Below, piece after piece: positions 49,096-58,705 of a stretch of DNA of 64,000 nt. The notes beneath the pieces were generated by a model, which was given only the letters and a program-made list of their open reading frames with translations, was not told where the DNA came from and ran no database searches. Each line of letters opens with the position of its first letter. Position 1 is the stretch's first letter. The translations under genes and the position numbers were made by a program. Origin of the DNA: Kribbella capetownensis (GTDB lineage: Bacteria > Actinomycetota > Actinomycetes > Propionibacteriales > Kribbellaceae); the NCBI RefSeq assembly GCF_004331485.1, contig NZ_SJKD01000004.1:62001-126000 (forward strand), read 5' to 3'.

Positions 49096-50289
49096 GTGGC
49101 GAGGCGCCTTTTCACGTCCGAGTCCGTGACCGAAGGTCACCCGGACAAGATCGCTGACCAGATCAGCGACTCCATTCTCGATGCCCTGCTGGCCGAGGAC
49201 CCGCGCAGCCGGGTCGCGGTGGAGACCTTGATCACCACCGGGCTGGTCGTCGTCGCGGGTGAGGTCACCACGACGGCGTACGTCGACATCCCGGGGATCG
49301 TGCGGGCACGCATCCTCGAGATCGGCTACGACTCGTCGCTGAAAGGCTTCGACGGTGCGTCCTGTGGGGTGCAGGTCGCCATCGGCAGCCAGTCGCCGGA
49401 CATCGCCCAGGGCGTGGACACGGCGTACGAGAAGCGTTCGGACGCGTCGAGCGACGAGCTGGACCTGCAGGGGGCAGGCGACCAGGGCCTGATGTTCGGC
49501 TACGCGTCGAACGAGACGCCCGAGTTGATGCCGCTGCCGATCACCATCGCGCACCGGCTGTCCGAGCGGCTGTCCGAGGCTCGCAAGGACGGCACACTGG
49601 CGTACCTGCGGCCGGACGGCAAGACCCAGGTCACGGTCGAGTACGACGGTGACAAGGCGGTCCGGATCGACACCGTGGTGGTGTCCAGCCAGCACGCGGC
49701 CGACATCAGCCTGGACTCGATGCTGACGCCGGACATCAAGAAGCATGTGGTCGACCCGGTGCTCGAGCAGTTCGACATCGACTCGGCCGGCTACAAGCTG
49801 CTGGTGAACCCGACCGGCCGGTTCGAGGTCGGTGGCCCGATGGGTGACGCCGGGCTGACCGGCCGCAAGATCATCATCGACACCTACGGCGGGATGGCGC
49901 GGCACGGTGGTGGCGCGTTCTCCGGCAAGGACCCGTCGAAGGTGGACCGTTCCGCAGCCTACGCGATGCGCTGGGTGGCGAAGAACATCGTCGCCGCCGG
50001 CCTGGCCGACCGGGTCGAGTGCCAGGTCGCCTACGCGATCGGCAAGGCCGCGCCGGTCGGTTTCTACGTCGACACCTTCGGCACCGAGAACGTGCCGGTC
50101 GACAAGATCGCCGACGCGGTCCGCGAGGTGTTCGACCTGCGTCCGGCCGCGATCATCCGCGACCTGGACCTGCTCCGGCCGATCTACGCCCAGACCGCCC
50201 GCAACGGCCACTTCGGCCGCACCGGCGAGGACTTCACCTGGGAGCGGACCGACCGGGTCGAGGCGCTGAAGGCCGCGATCAACAAGTAG
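49096..50289 (+). CDS. metK: S-adenosylmethionine synthetase
   Basis: A 397-residue enzyme making SAM from methionine and ATP. The motifs [32 protein letters not shown] and [20 protein letters not shown] are all present, with [11 protein letters not shown] before the last. GTG 49096 has AGGGAG upstream; a longer open frame extends left but lacks family similarity. Full length. Confidence 0.97.
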   Translation: MARRLFTSESVTEGHPDKIADQISDSILDALLAEDPRSRVAVETLITTGLVVVAGEVTTTAYVDIPGIVRARILEIGYDSSLKGFDGASCGVQVAIGSQSPDIAQGVDTAYEKRSDASSDELDLQGAGDQGLMFGYASNETPELMPLPITIAHRLSERLSEARKDGTLAYLRPDGKTQVTVEYDGDKAVRIDTVVVSSQHAADISLDSMLTPDIKKHVVDPVLEQFDIDSAGYKLLVNPTGRFEVGGPMGDAGLTGRKIIIDTYGGMARHGGGAFSGKDPSKVDRSAAYAMRWVAKNIVAAGLADRVECQVAYAIGKAAPVGFYVDTFGTENVPVDKIADAVREVFDLRPAAIIRDLDLLRPIYAQTARNGHFGRTGEDFTWERTDRVEALKAAINK

Positions 50290-50351
50290 TTGTCCACAGG
50301 GGGACGGCAGTGCTCACTCGCACTGTCGTCCCACCGGACTAGAGTTTCCCG

Positions 50352-52385
50352 GTGACATCGAACGGGGACTCGCCGGAGCAGCTGACTCTGCTGCGGGACA
50401 CCGTTCGCAAGTCCCGCACCAAGCAGCCGGCCGGGATCACCGAGACGTTACCGGTGGCCCGGATCGCGGTCGATGTCTCGCTGCCGCATCTGGACCGGCC
50501 GTTCGACTACCTCGTGCCGGAGGATCTGGCCGCGGCGGCGCAGCCCGGTGCGCGGGTGAAGGTGCGTTTCGCCGGCAAGGACCTGGACGGGTTCGTGCTG
50601 GAGCGGCTGGAGTCGTCGGACCACGAGGGCAAGCTCGTCCGGATCCGGAGGGTCGTGTCGCCCGAGCAGGTGCTGACGCCGGAGATCGCCGACCTCTGCC
50701 GCGCGGTCGCCGATCGGTACGCCGGGGTGTTCGCGGACGTGACCCGGTTGGCGGTGCCGCCCCGCCACGCGAAGGTCGAGGGCGAGCCGCTGCGGTGCAA
50801 CCAGCCTGCGCCACCACCGGCGTCCACCTCGCGCTCCGAATGGTCGCCGTACCCGGCTGGATTCCTGGACGCGATCGCGCGATCGGAGTCTCCGCGCGCG
50901 ATCTGGACCGCCGTGCCCGGGGCCGAATGGCCGCTCGCGTTCGCCCAGGCCGCGGCTGTGTGTGCGGCGTCGGGGCGGGGTGCGTTGCTGCTGGCACCGG
51001 ATGCGCGTGATCTCGAGCGGCTGGCAGCGGCGTGTACGGCGGTGCTCGGCGAGGCGGGGTTCGTCACACTGTCGGCGGATCTCGGGCCGACGGCTCGCTA
51101 CCGCGCCTTCCTCACGGCATTGCGAGGGTGCGCGCGGGTGGTGATCGGGACGCGGGCGGCCGCGTTCGCGCCGGTGGCGGACCTCGGGCTGGTCGCGTTG
51201 TGGGACGACGGTGACGACTCGTACGCCGAGCCGCGCGCGCCGTACCCGCACGCTCGTGAGGTGTTGCTGCTGCGGGCGTTCCGGCAGAAATGTGCGGCCT
51301 TGGTCGGTGGGTTCGCGCGCTCGGTGGATTCGGCGGCGTTGATCGAGTCGGGGTTCGCGCATGAGCTGATCGCGGATCGGAGTGTGATCCGGGCGGCTGC
51401 TCCGGCCGTGCACATCGCGGGGGAGTCGGACACGGATCTCGCGCGCGACCCGGCGGCTCGGGCGGCGCGGCTGCCGCATCGAGCGTTCGAGATCGCGCGG
51501 GAGGGGCTGCGGTCCGGGCCGGTGCTGGTGCAGGTTCCGCGGGCTGGGTATCTGCCGAGCCTGGTGTGTCAGACCTGCCGGGCGCCGTCCCGGTGTTCGA
51601 CGTGTGGTGGGACATTGCGTCGTACTGGTGGCAGCGGGCCTCCGAGTTGCAGCATCTGCGGTCGTCCTGCGGCAGATCACCGTTGCCCGGAGTGTGGTGA
51701 CACCCGGATGCGCGCCGCCGTCGTCGGAGCCCGTCGTACGGCGGAGGAGTTGGGGCGAGCCTTTCCCGGATTGGTGGTTCGTACGTCGGGCGGCGACAAC
51801 GTGCTGGACGTCGTCCCGGACAAGCCGGCGCTCATCGTCACTACGCCGGGCGCCGAGCCCGTCGCGGAGGGAGGCTACAGCGCGGCGCTGTTGCTCGACA
51901 CGTGGCTCATGCTCGCCCGCCCGGATCTGCGCGCACCCGAGGAAGCGGTGCGGCGGTGGTTCAACGCGGCGGCTCTGGTCCGGCCGGCCCGCGACGGCGG
52001 AACGGTCATCCTGGTCGGCGAACCGTCGGCGCCTCCCCTCCAGGCCGTCGTTCGCTGGAGTCCCGAAGGCTTCGCCGCTCGCGAGATCGAGGAGCGCCGG
52101 GCCGCGCGCCTCGCGCCCGCCGCCAAGCTCGCCGAACTCACCGGACCCGCCGACGCGGTCGCCGACCTCATCACCCGCCTGCGCCCGCTGCTCCCCGTTG
52201 CCGCCGGGCTCGAGGTGCTGGGCCCGGTCGACGTCGACGATGAGACCGTCCGGGCCGTCGTCCGTACGCCGCGCGCGGCCGGCACAGCCCTCGCGCGTTC
52301 CCTCAAGGAAGCCCAGTCGGCCCGCACAACCAAGAAGAACCCCGGCTCCGTCCGGATCCAGGTGGACCCACCGAGCTTCGGCTAG
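50352..52385 (+). CDS. priA: PriA-like primosome protein lacking ATPase motifs
   Basis: A 677-residue protein with the PriA 3'-end DNA-binding N-terminus (VARIAVDVSLPHLDRPFDYL and GARVKVRFAGKDLDGFV). The Walker A site expected after it is replaced by AVPGAEWPLAF (residues ~187-197), with no GKT. The DEEH box is WDDGDD (284-289). The zinc-binding cysteines survive (CQTCRAPSRCSTCGG and CSICGRP, CPECGD). Such non-helicase PriA proteins are usual in actinobacteria and are listed as probable replication restart proteins. TAGAGT (50340-50345) lies 6 nt before GTG 50352. Confidence 0.9.
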   Translation: MTSNGDSPEQLTLLRDTVRKSRTKQPAGITETLPVARIAVDVSLPHLDRPFDYLVPEDLAAAAQPGARVKVRFAGKDLDGFVLERLESSDHEGKLVRIRRVVSPEQVLTPEIADLCRAVADRYAGVFADVTRLAVPPRHAKVEGEPLRCNQPAPPPASTSRSEWSPYPAGFLDAIARSESPRAIWTAVPGAEWPLAFAQAAAVCAASGRGALLLAPDARDLERLAAACTAVLGEAGFVTLSADLGPTARYRAFLTALRGCARVVIGTRAAAFAPVADLGLVALWDDGDDSYAEPRAPYPHAREVLLLRAFRQKCAALVGGFARSVDSAALIESGFAHELIADRSVIRAAAPAVHIAGESDTDLARDPAARAARLPHRAFEIAREGLRSGPVLVQVPRAGYLPSLVCQTCRAPSRCSTCGGTLRRTGGSGPPSCSICGRPAADHRCPECGDTRMRAAVVGARRTAEELGRAFPGLVVRTSGGDNVLDVVPDKPALIVTTPGAEPVAEGGYSAALLLDTWLMLARPDLRAPEEAVRRWFNAAALVRPARDGGTVILVGEPSAPPLQAVVRWSPEGFAAREIEERRAARLAPAAKLAELTGPADAVADLITRLRPLLPVAAGLEVLGPVDVDDETVRAVVRTPRAAGTALARSLKEAQSARTTKKNPGSVRIQVDPPSFG

Positions 52386-52401
52386 GCCGTCGGTGGACCT
52401 G

Positions 52402-52487
52402 CGCCACTCACCAACCTCGCTGGACAGCGCGGACGCCGGTCCGAGTAAGCCGGGACATGGGTGCGCCGGAGTCCTTGGTGAGTGGCG
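52402..52487. terminator. Long-range inverted repeat between convergent genes
   Basis: CGCCACTCACCAA (52402-52414) pairs perfectly with TTGGTGAGTGGCG (52475-52487) across 60 nt that include a smaller GGAC/GTCC hairpin. It lies between the priA stop and the ArsR-like gene's stop, so a bidirectional terminator is likely. Confidence 0.55.
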
Positions 52488-52501
52488 GGGATCCGCTCCG
52501 G

Positions 52502-53491
52502 TCAGGCGGTCGAAGCCAGGGGAGTGGCGGCGGTGAGGAGTTGGCTGCCGAGGGAGGTGCGGTAGTAGAGCACGGTCCGGCCGTCGCGGCGCGAATCGAC
52601 CACGCCGGCGTTCCGCAGGATGCTGAGGTGCACGCTCAACGTCGGCGCGGACACCCCGAGTTGATGGGCCAGATGCGTCGTCGACATCGGCAGATCCAGG
52701 TGACTCACGATCGCGGCCCGGGTCCGCCCGACCAGGTCAGCGAGCGGCGAGTCGGCCGTCTCCTGGCGGTCCTCCCACAGCCGCCCGAGTCCGCGCGGCG
52801 GGTACGTGATCGTCGGCACGTGCGGCGCCGCGGTCACCGCCAGCGCGGCCGGCCAGTTGAACACGCACGGCACCAGCAGCACACCCTGCCCGGTCATCGG
52901 CTCGCCGTGGCAGCAGAACGGCCGATCGATCTCGATCCGGTCGCCGGTGAAGCCAACGGACGGATGCAGACTCCGGAACAGCCGCTCCAGCCCGCCACTG
53001 GCCAGCTGGTCCAGCCGGAAGGCCAGATCCTCCTGGAGCAGCGAGCGCATCCGCCGCCAGTCGGGCTCGATCGCCCGCCGCCAGTACGACTCCAGCGACG
53101 AAGTGATCAGCTCCAGCGCCTTGGCCGGGTGGGCGATCAGGTCCGGCAGCAGGGGATGTGGGTTGTCCGCGTGCAGGCGGCCGATCTCGTCGACCACCAA
53201 GTGGTGCGGTGTGGCGGCGATCGCATCCAGTCCCGACTCCAGGCTGGTCGACCGGCGCGGCGGCGCCGGCGTGATGAAGTCGGGGATGTAACCGACCGGC
53301 GGAATGAGTGCCCTCAGCAACGTCAGATCCGGACCCTCGATGATCGGCCGGACCTTCTGCAGCCAGGGGCCGTGCACGCTGCGGGCGGTGTTGTTGCTCA
53401 GCGCCCGAACACTGGTCACCGCCTCCCATACCGGTGAGAGCGCGAACCGGATCCGGCCGACATCACCGGCGTTCAGGCTGATCGTGATCAC
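52502..53491 (-). CDS. ArsR-like regulator with DUF5937 N-terminal domain
   Basis: A 329-residue protein. The C-terminal winged helix-turn-helix (MSTTHLAHQLGVSAPTLSVH, LRNAGVVDSRRDGRTVLYYR) is of ArsR type. The N-terminal ~230 residues match the DUF5937 region (ISLNAGDVGRIRFALSPVWE, SVRALSNN) common in actinobacterial regulators. No metal-binding cysteine motif like ELCVCDL is present in the HTH helix, so it is not an obvious metal sensor. GTG 53491. Divergent from the MFS gene and probably represses it. Confidence 0.85.
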   Translation of the reverse strand: MITISLNAGDVGRIRFALSPVWEAVTSVRALSNNTARSVHGPWLQKVRPIIEGPDLTLLRALIPPVGYIPDFITPAPPRRSTSLESGLDAIAATPHHLVVDEIGRLHADNPHPLLPDLIAHPAKALELITSSLESYWRRAIEPDWRRMRSLLQEDLAFRLDQLASGGLERLFRSLHPSVGFTGDRIEIDRPFCCHGEPMTGQGVLLVPCVFNWPAALAVTAAPHVPTITYPPRGLGRLWEDRQETADSPLADLVGRTRAAIVSHLDLPMSTTHLAHQLGVSAPTLSVHLSILRNAGVVDSRRDGRTVLYYRTSLGSQLLTAATPLASTA

Positions 53492-53566
53492 CTGGGCAGG
53501 CTACCCCTCGATTAGTCCTGTGCCTAATGTTCGACACCGCCCGAGCTCACCGGGAGAGTTGTCACC

Positions 53567-54778
53567 ATGAGTGCTGTCGCCGTCGAATCCCCTGCGCCCG
53601 CCGCCCTGCCGAGGGCGTTCTGGGCGCTCTGGGTCTGCCAGCTCGTCAACCGGCTGGGCAGCTTTGTGCAGCCGTTCCTCGTCCTCTACCTGACCCACGA
53701 CCGCCACCTGTCGGCCGGTACGGCGGGTGCCGTGGCCGCCGCGGTCGGTGCCGGCAGTGTCGCCGCCCAGCTCAGCGGAGGGTGGCTGGCCGACCGGGTC
53801 GGGCGCCGCCTGACCATGCTGATCTGCTTCTTCGGCACCGGCGCCGCCCTGATCCTGCTCGGCTCGGCCCGATCGATGGCGATGATCTGGGTGACCGCCT
53901 TCCTGGTCGGCCTGCTCGGCGACCTGTTCCGACCGGCTGTTCAGGCGACCGTGGCCGACCTGCTCGAGCCGGGCGAACGCGTCCGGGCGTACGGCCTGCT
54001 GTTCTGGGCGATCAACCTCGGCTTCTCGGTGTCCACCGTGAGCGCGGGCGTGCTGGCCTCGGTCGGCTACGGCCTGCTGTTCTGGCTGAACGCCGGTACG
54101 TCGGTGATCGCCGGTCTGGTGATCTGGGCGATGGTGCCGGAGAGCCGGCCGGCACCGGAGGCCGGCGTACCGCACCGGCCGCTGCTCCCGGTGGTTCTGC
54201 GCGACACCGTGTTCTTGTTGATGATCCTGCTCCAGATCGGCTACGCGACCATCTACATGCAGGGCTACTCGACGCTCCCGCTCGCCATGGCCGACGACGG
54301 TCTGCCGTCCTCGACGTACGGGTTGGTGATCGCGCTGAACGGCGTGGTGATCGTGCTGATCCAGCCGTTCCTCGGTAAGTGGCTGGTGAAGATCGACCGG
54401 CCGAAACTGCTCGCGGTGTCGATGCTCGTGGTCGGTCTCGGGTTCGGGATCGGTGCCGTCGTCCACACCTGGTGGGGCTACGGGGTGTCGGTCGTGGTCT
54501 GGACGATCGGCGAGATCGGGTTCGCGGCTGTCATCGGTGCCGTGTTCGCCGACCTCGCTCCGATCGACCTGCGGGGCCGCTACATGGGTCTGGCCGGGAT
54601 GGCCTTCGGCGTCGGCACGGTGGTCGGCCCGCTGACCGGGACCAATGCCCTCGAGCACTTCGGCCCGACCGTCACCTGGCTGGGCTGCGCAGTACTCGGT
54701 GTGGTGATCTTCATCGGGCAGTACTCGCTGGCGCCGGCGCTGCATGCGCGGGCTGCCGCGAACGCGGCGACCGCATGA
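53567..54778 (+). CDS. MFS transporter
   Basis: A 403-residue transporter with about 12 membrane helices. The loop 2-3 signature is GGWLADRVGRRLTMLICFFG. The second half repeats the pattern near PFLGKWLVKIDRPKLLAVSM. Probable drug or metabolite efflux. ATG 53567 has GGGAGAG upstream. Paired with the divergent ArsR-like regulator. Its 3' end meets a minus-strand MFS remnant. Confidence 0.9.
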   Translation: MSAVAVESPAPAALPRAFWALWVCQLVNRLGSFVQPFLVLYLTHDRHLSAGTAGAVAAAVGAGSVAAQLSGGWLADRVGRRLTMLICFFGTGAALILLGSARSMAMIWVTAFLVGLLGDLFRPAVQATVADLLEPGERVRAYGLLFWAINLGFSVSTVSAGVLASVGYGLLFWLNAGTSVIAGLVIWAMVPESRPAPEAGVPHRPLLPVVLRDTVFLLMILLQIGYATIYMQGYSTLPLAMADDGLPSSTYGLVIALNGVVIVLIQPFLGKWLVKIDRPKLLAVSMLVVGLGFGIGAVVHTWWGYGVSVVVWTIGEIGFAAVIGAVFADLAPIDLRGRYMGLAGMAFGVGTVVGPLTGTNALEHFGPTVTWLGCAVLGVVIFIGQYSLAPALHARAAANAATA

Positions 54779-54950
54779 GGTGAGCCGTGACCAGGGTCGC
54801 GGCGATGGCCGCGGTCGCGATCCAGAAGGCTCGGTGCGCCGTCGCCGGGTGATGCAGAAACACCGTGCCCAGCCCCGGGACGCCGAGCGTCCCGCCATGC
54901 TGGACCGCATTCAGCAGCCCAGCCGCCGATCCGATCTCGTAGGGTTGCGG
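54779..54950 (-). pseudogene. C-terminal remnant of a DHA2-type MFS efflux gene
   Basis: Read leftward from ~54950, one minus-strand frame encodes EIGSAAGLLNAVQHGGTLGV, PGLGTVFL, then HRAFWIATAAIAATLVTAHL. This is the pattern of the last two helices of 14-helix EmrB/QacA-type transporters. No start codon, upstream helices or further homology exist; the frame runs into the end of the plus-strand MFS gene. It looks like the residue of a deleted gene. Confidence 0.55.
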
Positions 54951-54952
54951 GC

Positions 54953-55573
54953 ATGACTGAGCGGACGATCGACGCCGTGGTGTTCGACATCGGCGGAGTG
55001 TTGCTGGACTGGAGCCCGGACTATCTGTACGCCGACCTGATCCCCGACGAGCAGGAGCGGACGCGGTTCCTGTCCGAGGTCACCTCCCCGGCGTGGAACC
55101 ACCAGCAGGACGCGGGCCGGCCCTGGTCCGAGGCGGTGGCGGAGCTGACGAGCCTGCACCCGCAGCACGCCGACCTGATCGAGGCCTACGACACCGGCTG
55201 GCTGACGATGGTGAAGGGCGTCTTCGAGGACACCGCCGCGGTCATCACCGAGCTCCGTGCGCTCGGCATCCCGACGTACGCGCTGACCAACTTCTCGGCG
55301 GAGAAGTGGGAGGTCGCCAAGGAGGCGTTCCCGATCCTCACCCGCTTCGACGGCGAGATCGTGTCCGGGGTCGAGCAGACGGTGAAGCCGGACGAGAAGA
55401 TCTACCGGATCCTGCTCGAGCGCTTCCACCTGGACGCCGCGCGCACGTTCTACACCGACGACATGCAGCACAACGTCGACGGCGCTCGCGCGGTCGGCCT
55501 CGACGCGGAGCAGTTCACCGGCGCCGCCGACCTCCGCGACCAGCTCCGTGCCCGGGGGATCGCATTACAGTGA
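54953..55573 (+). CDS. HAD superfamily hydrolase (subfamily IA)
   Basis: A 206-residue phosphatase-like protein. Motif I is VVFDIGGVLLDWSP; the second acidic position is Gly, as in YihX-like sugar phosphatases. Motif II is YALTNFS, motif III Lys in TVKPDEKIY, and motif IV FYTDDMQHNVDGARAVG. A helical cap lies between motifs I and II. TAGGGT (54940-54945) is 7 nt before ATG 54953. Substrate unknown; a small phosphorylated metabolite is likely. Confidence 0.9.
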   Translation: MTERTIDAVVFDIGGVLLDWSPDYLYADLIPDEQERTRFLSEVTSPAWNHQQDAGRPWSEAVAELTSLHPQHADLIEAYDTGWLTMVKGVFEDTAAVITELRALGIPTYALTNFSAEKWEVAKEAFPILTRFDGEIVSGVEQTVKPDEKIYRILLERFHLDAARTFYTDDMQHNVDGARAVGLDAEQFTGAADLRDQLRARGIALQ

Positions 55574-55577
55574 GACG

Positions 55578-56123
55578 GTGACCTCTGTACCGAACGACGA
55601 CCGCTCATCGTTGATCAGGTCCGACGACCGCGACACGGCCGTCGAGCGTGTGCAGGAGGCCTTCACGGCTGAGCTGATCTCGTACGAGGACATGGATCAG
55701 CGCCTCCACCAGGTGCTCACCGCCACGACCCAGCACGACATCGATGCGGCTCTGTCCGGGCTGCCGGCGCCGGATGCCGGCACCACGTCCACGATCTCCG
55801 CAGTCGCCGGGCGGATCCGGCGGCGCGGCGAATGGCTGGTGCCCAGGACGCTGAAGGTCCACTCGGGGCTCGGACGAGTGCAGCTGGATCTGTCCCGCGC
55901 GATCATCAAGCACCGGGTCGTGGACATCGAGCTGCAACTCGGCACCGGCGGGGCCAAGATCACCGTGCCGCGCGACGCGATCGTCGACATTGAAGGCCTC
56001 CGCACGGGATGGAAGGACTCGCAGTACCAACCGCCGCGGCGGACTGGTGCGGCAGGACCGACGATCCGGATCTCCGGGTCGATGGGATTCGGAAAGCTGC
56101 GCATCCGCCACGCGCGGCGCTAG
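55578..56123 (+). CDS. DUF1707 protein with LiaF-like C-terminal domain
   Basis: A 181-residue protein starting at GTG 55578; TACAGT (55566-55571) lies 6 nt upstream. The N-terminal DUF1707 domain is clear (LIRSDDRDTAVERVQEAFTA, ISYEDMDQRLHQVLTATTQH). The C-terminal half (DLSRAIIKHRVVDIELQLGT, ITVPRDAIVDIEGLRTG, SMGFGKLRIRH) resembles the beta-helical C-terminal domain of LiaF-type cell-envelope sensors. No membrane helix. Soluble, function unknown. Confidence 0.8.
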   Translation: MTSVPNDDRSSLIRSDDRDTAVERVQEAFTAELISYEDMDQRLHQVLTATTQHDIDAALSGLPAPDAGTTSTISAVAGRIRRRGEWLVPRTLKVHSGLGRVQLDLSRAIIKHRVVDIELQLGTGGAKITVPRDAIVDIEGLRTGWKDSQYQPPRRTGAAGPTIRISGSMGFGKLRIRHARR

Positions 56124-56131
56124 GCCCTGCA

Positions 56132-57259
56132 CTAGACGAGGGCTGCTGAGATCGCCTCGGTGTACGTCGGACTGCCGGACAGGTCGGCGGCCTCGACGTA
56201 CACCGTGTTGTCCTGGCAGGTCATCGGTGTGAGTGCGGTCCCGGCCTTGCCGGCGTACATGCGCTGCGGCGTGCCGAGGCCGGGGCGCCAGCGGTTGATC
56301 TGGTAGACGTCGTCGCCACCCGTGACGGTCCGGGTCTCCCAGAGGATCCAGTTGCCGCAGGCAAGGATGGTGTCGGTGACCACAGTGCCGAGTGGACGCG
56401 CGGCGGAGTCGGCAGCCTCCCGGACGTACGCCTTGCTCTGGTACTGGTCCGGGTCGGTAGCGCCGACCTCCGACCACACCGTTGCCCCGCGCACCGATGC
56501 GCCGCTCCACTGGATGCACTTGGTTGCTGCCGGCACCGGCTGGGCCGGGCCGCCGGACAGCGGCGCGGTCAGGAGGCGCTTGCAGCGGCGGGCGGTCTCG
56601 GGTGCGGTGATCTCGCTGAACGTCACCGAGTCCGCCGACACCACCGGATCCGCGACGTACCCGGGATCGGCGACGCAGGTGACGGTCCGACCCTTCAGCG
56701 TCGCGAGGTCGGCGACGATCAGGCAGGATCGGTTGCGCGCGTCGGTCGAGCTGTAGGCGAACGTACCGTCGTACGCGCCGATCTCGGGTTCGGAGACCTT
56801 GGGGAGCTGGGACAGTTCGGCCGAGCGGCCGGTGGTCAGGTCATAGCGCAACACCGTGATCTCCGGCGCCGGACCGTCGGACCGGATGTCCTCGATCAAA
56901 GCCCAGTGGTCGTCGATCACCACCGGCGACTGCGCGACGAAGCCCGCGGCCGGGGTGTGCCTGATCACGACCTTCTTGCTGCTGCGGTCGGTCACGGTGG
57001 TGATCCCGGCCTCGTCGCTGGCGCGGGTGACGACGTACTTGCGCTGTTGGGTGACCAGGTGCAGGCCGTCCACCGGTTGCCGCATCACCTTCGTCCAGGC
57101 CGGGACCGCCGTACCGGAGTCGGTCGGCGGGCCCGGCGTTCCGGTGGGTGTCCGGCTCGGTGTGCTGGATGGTGAGGGGCTCGATTCGTCCTTCGAGGAG
57201 GAGCAGCCGGCCAGCAGCAGGACGAGAACGGTGCCTACGGCAACGGTGGTACGGCACAT
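56132..57259 (-). CDS. Lipoprotein with beta-propeller-like ectodomain
   Basis: A 375-residue protein. The signal peptide TTVAVGTVLVLLLAGC ends in a lipobox (LAGC). A Ser/Pro/Thr linker (residues ~20-50) leads to a domain of repeated beta-hairpins with W-A-L-I-E, F-A-Y-S-S and I-L-W-E-T type strands, consistent with a six- or seven-bladed propeller. Its start lies 4 nt past the stop of the upstream C39 gene, so the two form an operon. Role unknown, possibly substrate or partner of the peptidase. Confidence 0.75.
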   Translation of the reverse strand: MCRTTVAVGTVLVLLLAGCSSSKDESSPSPSSTPSRTPTGTPGPPTDSGTAVPAWTKVMRQPVDGLHLVTQQRKYVVTRASDEAGITTVTDRSSKKVVIRHTPAAGFVAQSPVVIDDHWALIEDIRSDGPAPEITVLRYDLTTGRSAELSQLPKVSEPEIGAYDGTFAYSSTDARNRSCLIVADLATLKGRTVTCVADPGYVADPVVSADSVTFSEITAPETARRCKRLLTAPLSGGPAQPVPAATKCIQWSGASVRGATVWSEVGATDPDQYQSKAYVREAADSAARPLGTVVTDTILACGNWILWETRTVTGGDDVYQINRWRPGLGTPQRMYAGKAGTALTPMTCQDNTVYVEAADLSGSPTYTEAISAALV

Positions 57260-57263
57260 CCGG

Positions 57264-58544
57264 TCAGAGTCCGATGTTCTTGAAAGAGTTGGCCAGGGTG
57301 GCGTTGAACAGGGCGGACGCCGGGATGTTCTTCGGGCCGTCGGTGACGTTGCCGCGGCTGTTGAACCGGCGTTCGTTGAAGACCTCGAAGATCGCGATCG
57401 TGTTCTTGGCCCGGTCGTAGCCGCGGCCGACCTGGTAGTGGCCGCTGTGGTTGAAGGCGAGGTACGGGAAGTACCGCTTCAGCAGTTGGACGTGCTCGAT
57501 GACGGGTGCCTTGTAGACGCCGAGATGCTTCTCGTGCACGGTCATGAATGTCTTCGAGTTCCAGCCGGAGACGTTCTGCACGATGTACGTGCCGGCGGAC
57601 TTCGGCCAGGCCGTCTTCAGGTTGGTCTGCTTGACCATCGCGGAGATCGCCGTACCGGACGTGGTCGCGCCGAGGTCCTTGGCCCAGGACGCCTGGGTGT
57701 CCTTCTGGTTGTCGTCGGCCCAGTCGATCGACTGGAACGTCGCCGGCCCACACCAGTACCCCTTCTCCTGCGAGGTCTGAAACCCCTTCATGATGTACGC
57801 CGAACCCGGCGCCGTCACCGGCACCACCGACGGAGTAACCGGCCCGGGAGTCCCCTGAGTAGGCACTCTCTGCGTCGGCGCCACCGTCGGAGTAGCAGTA
57901 GCAGTAGGAGTAGGTGTTGGCGTGGGTGACGCTTCTGGTGCATCCGGAGCTTCAGCTAGGAGCCGCAACTCCCGGGCCTTGGCCCGGCCGTCCCAGGCGG
58001 CTTGCATTTCGTCCAGTTCGGTGGTGACTCGGGCGCTCGTCGGCATCGCCGCGCGTTCCGCCACGAAGGCGGCCGGGGTGAGATCCCCGGTCGGGATGTC
58101 CTGCTCGACGCCGACCTCGCCATCCGCGCGAACGGTCGGCGGGCTCATCACCTCCTGCAACTGAGCACCGGTCGGCACCTGGTCGACGAACCCCAGCCCG
58201 AGGCAGTAGTTCTCCTCCTCCAGATTGAAGCAACGCATGATCGACGACGCCTGCGCGGAAGCATCCGCCGCCTTCAGTTGGAGGTTGTTCGGCGACGTCT
58301 CCGTCACCTGCTTCACCACATCACTCCACGACCGCGCAGCCGCAGGCTCAGCAACCGGCTCAGTAGGCGATGCGCTGGGTGACGCGGTAGTCGGGGTAAC
58401 CGTGGGCTCCGCGGAGGGGACCATGGTGCGGGGCGGTCCGGAAGTCTCCGGGTCGCGCGGTTCGTAGGCGGCGGCGGTGAGGGGTGCCTGTGCAAGCAGT
58501 GCACCCAGGAGGATCAGAGTTGCCCCCCGTGCTGCTGTGGGCAT
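57264..58544 (-). CDS. Secreted C39-like cysteine peptidase
   Basis: A 426-residue protein from ATG 58544 with GGGAGA upstream. Residues 1-25 form a signal peptide (ATLILLGALLAQAPLTAAA). A Pro/Ser/Thr linker, an N-terminal helical region with two Cys (RCFNLEEENYC) and a second PT-rich linker precede the C-terminal C39-like domain. The catalytic Cys265 is in KGYWCGPATFQ, and His369 in NHSGHYQVGRGYD. Related domains cleave peptides or bind wall; substrate unknown. The gene runs into the downstream lipoprotein with a 4-nt gap. Confidence 0.8.
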   Translation of the reverse strand: MPTAARGATLILLGALLAQAPLTAAAYEPRDPETSGPPRTMVPSAEPTVTPTTASPSASPTEPVAEPAAARSWSDVVKQVTETSPNNLQLKAADASAQASSIMRCFNLEEENYCLGLGFVDQVPTGAQLQEVMSPPTVRADGEVGVEQDIPTGDLTPAAFVAERAAMPTSARVTTELDEMQAAWDGRAKARELRLLAEAPDAPEASPTPTPTPTATATPTVAPTQRVPTQGTPGPVTPSVVPVTAPGSAYIMKGFQTSQEKGYWCGPATFQSIDWADDNQKDTQASWAKDLGATTSGTAISAMVKQTNLKTAWPKSAGTYIVQNVSGWNSKTFMTVHEKHLGVYKAPVIEHVQLLKRYFPYLAFNHSGHYQVGRGYDRAKNTIAIFEVFNERRFNSRGNVTDGPKNIPASALFNATLANSFKNIGL

Positions 58545-58705
58545 TGGGTCTCCCGTTGGGCGTGTGACGACAGTGACTGAGGGTACGCCTGGGACCACAG
58601 TACGTGCTTGTGGCAACAATGTGGAGAGCCCCCTGCCACCTGAATCCACTCGCCGCGCCAACTAGACTTGCTCGGTCCCGGTCCGTGGAACGCTGTGGAG
58701 AGTCT

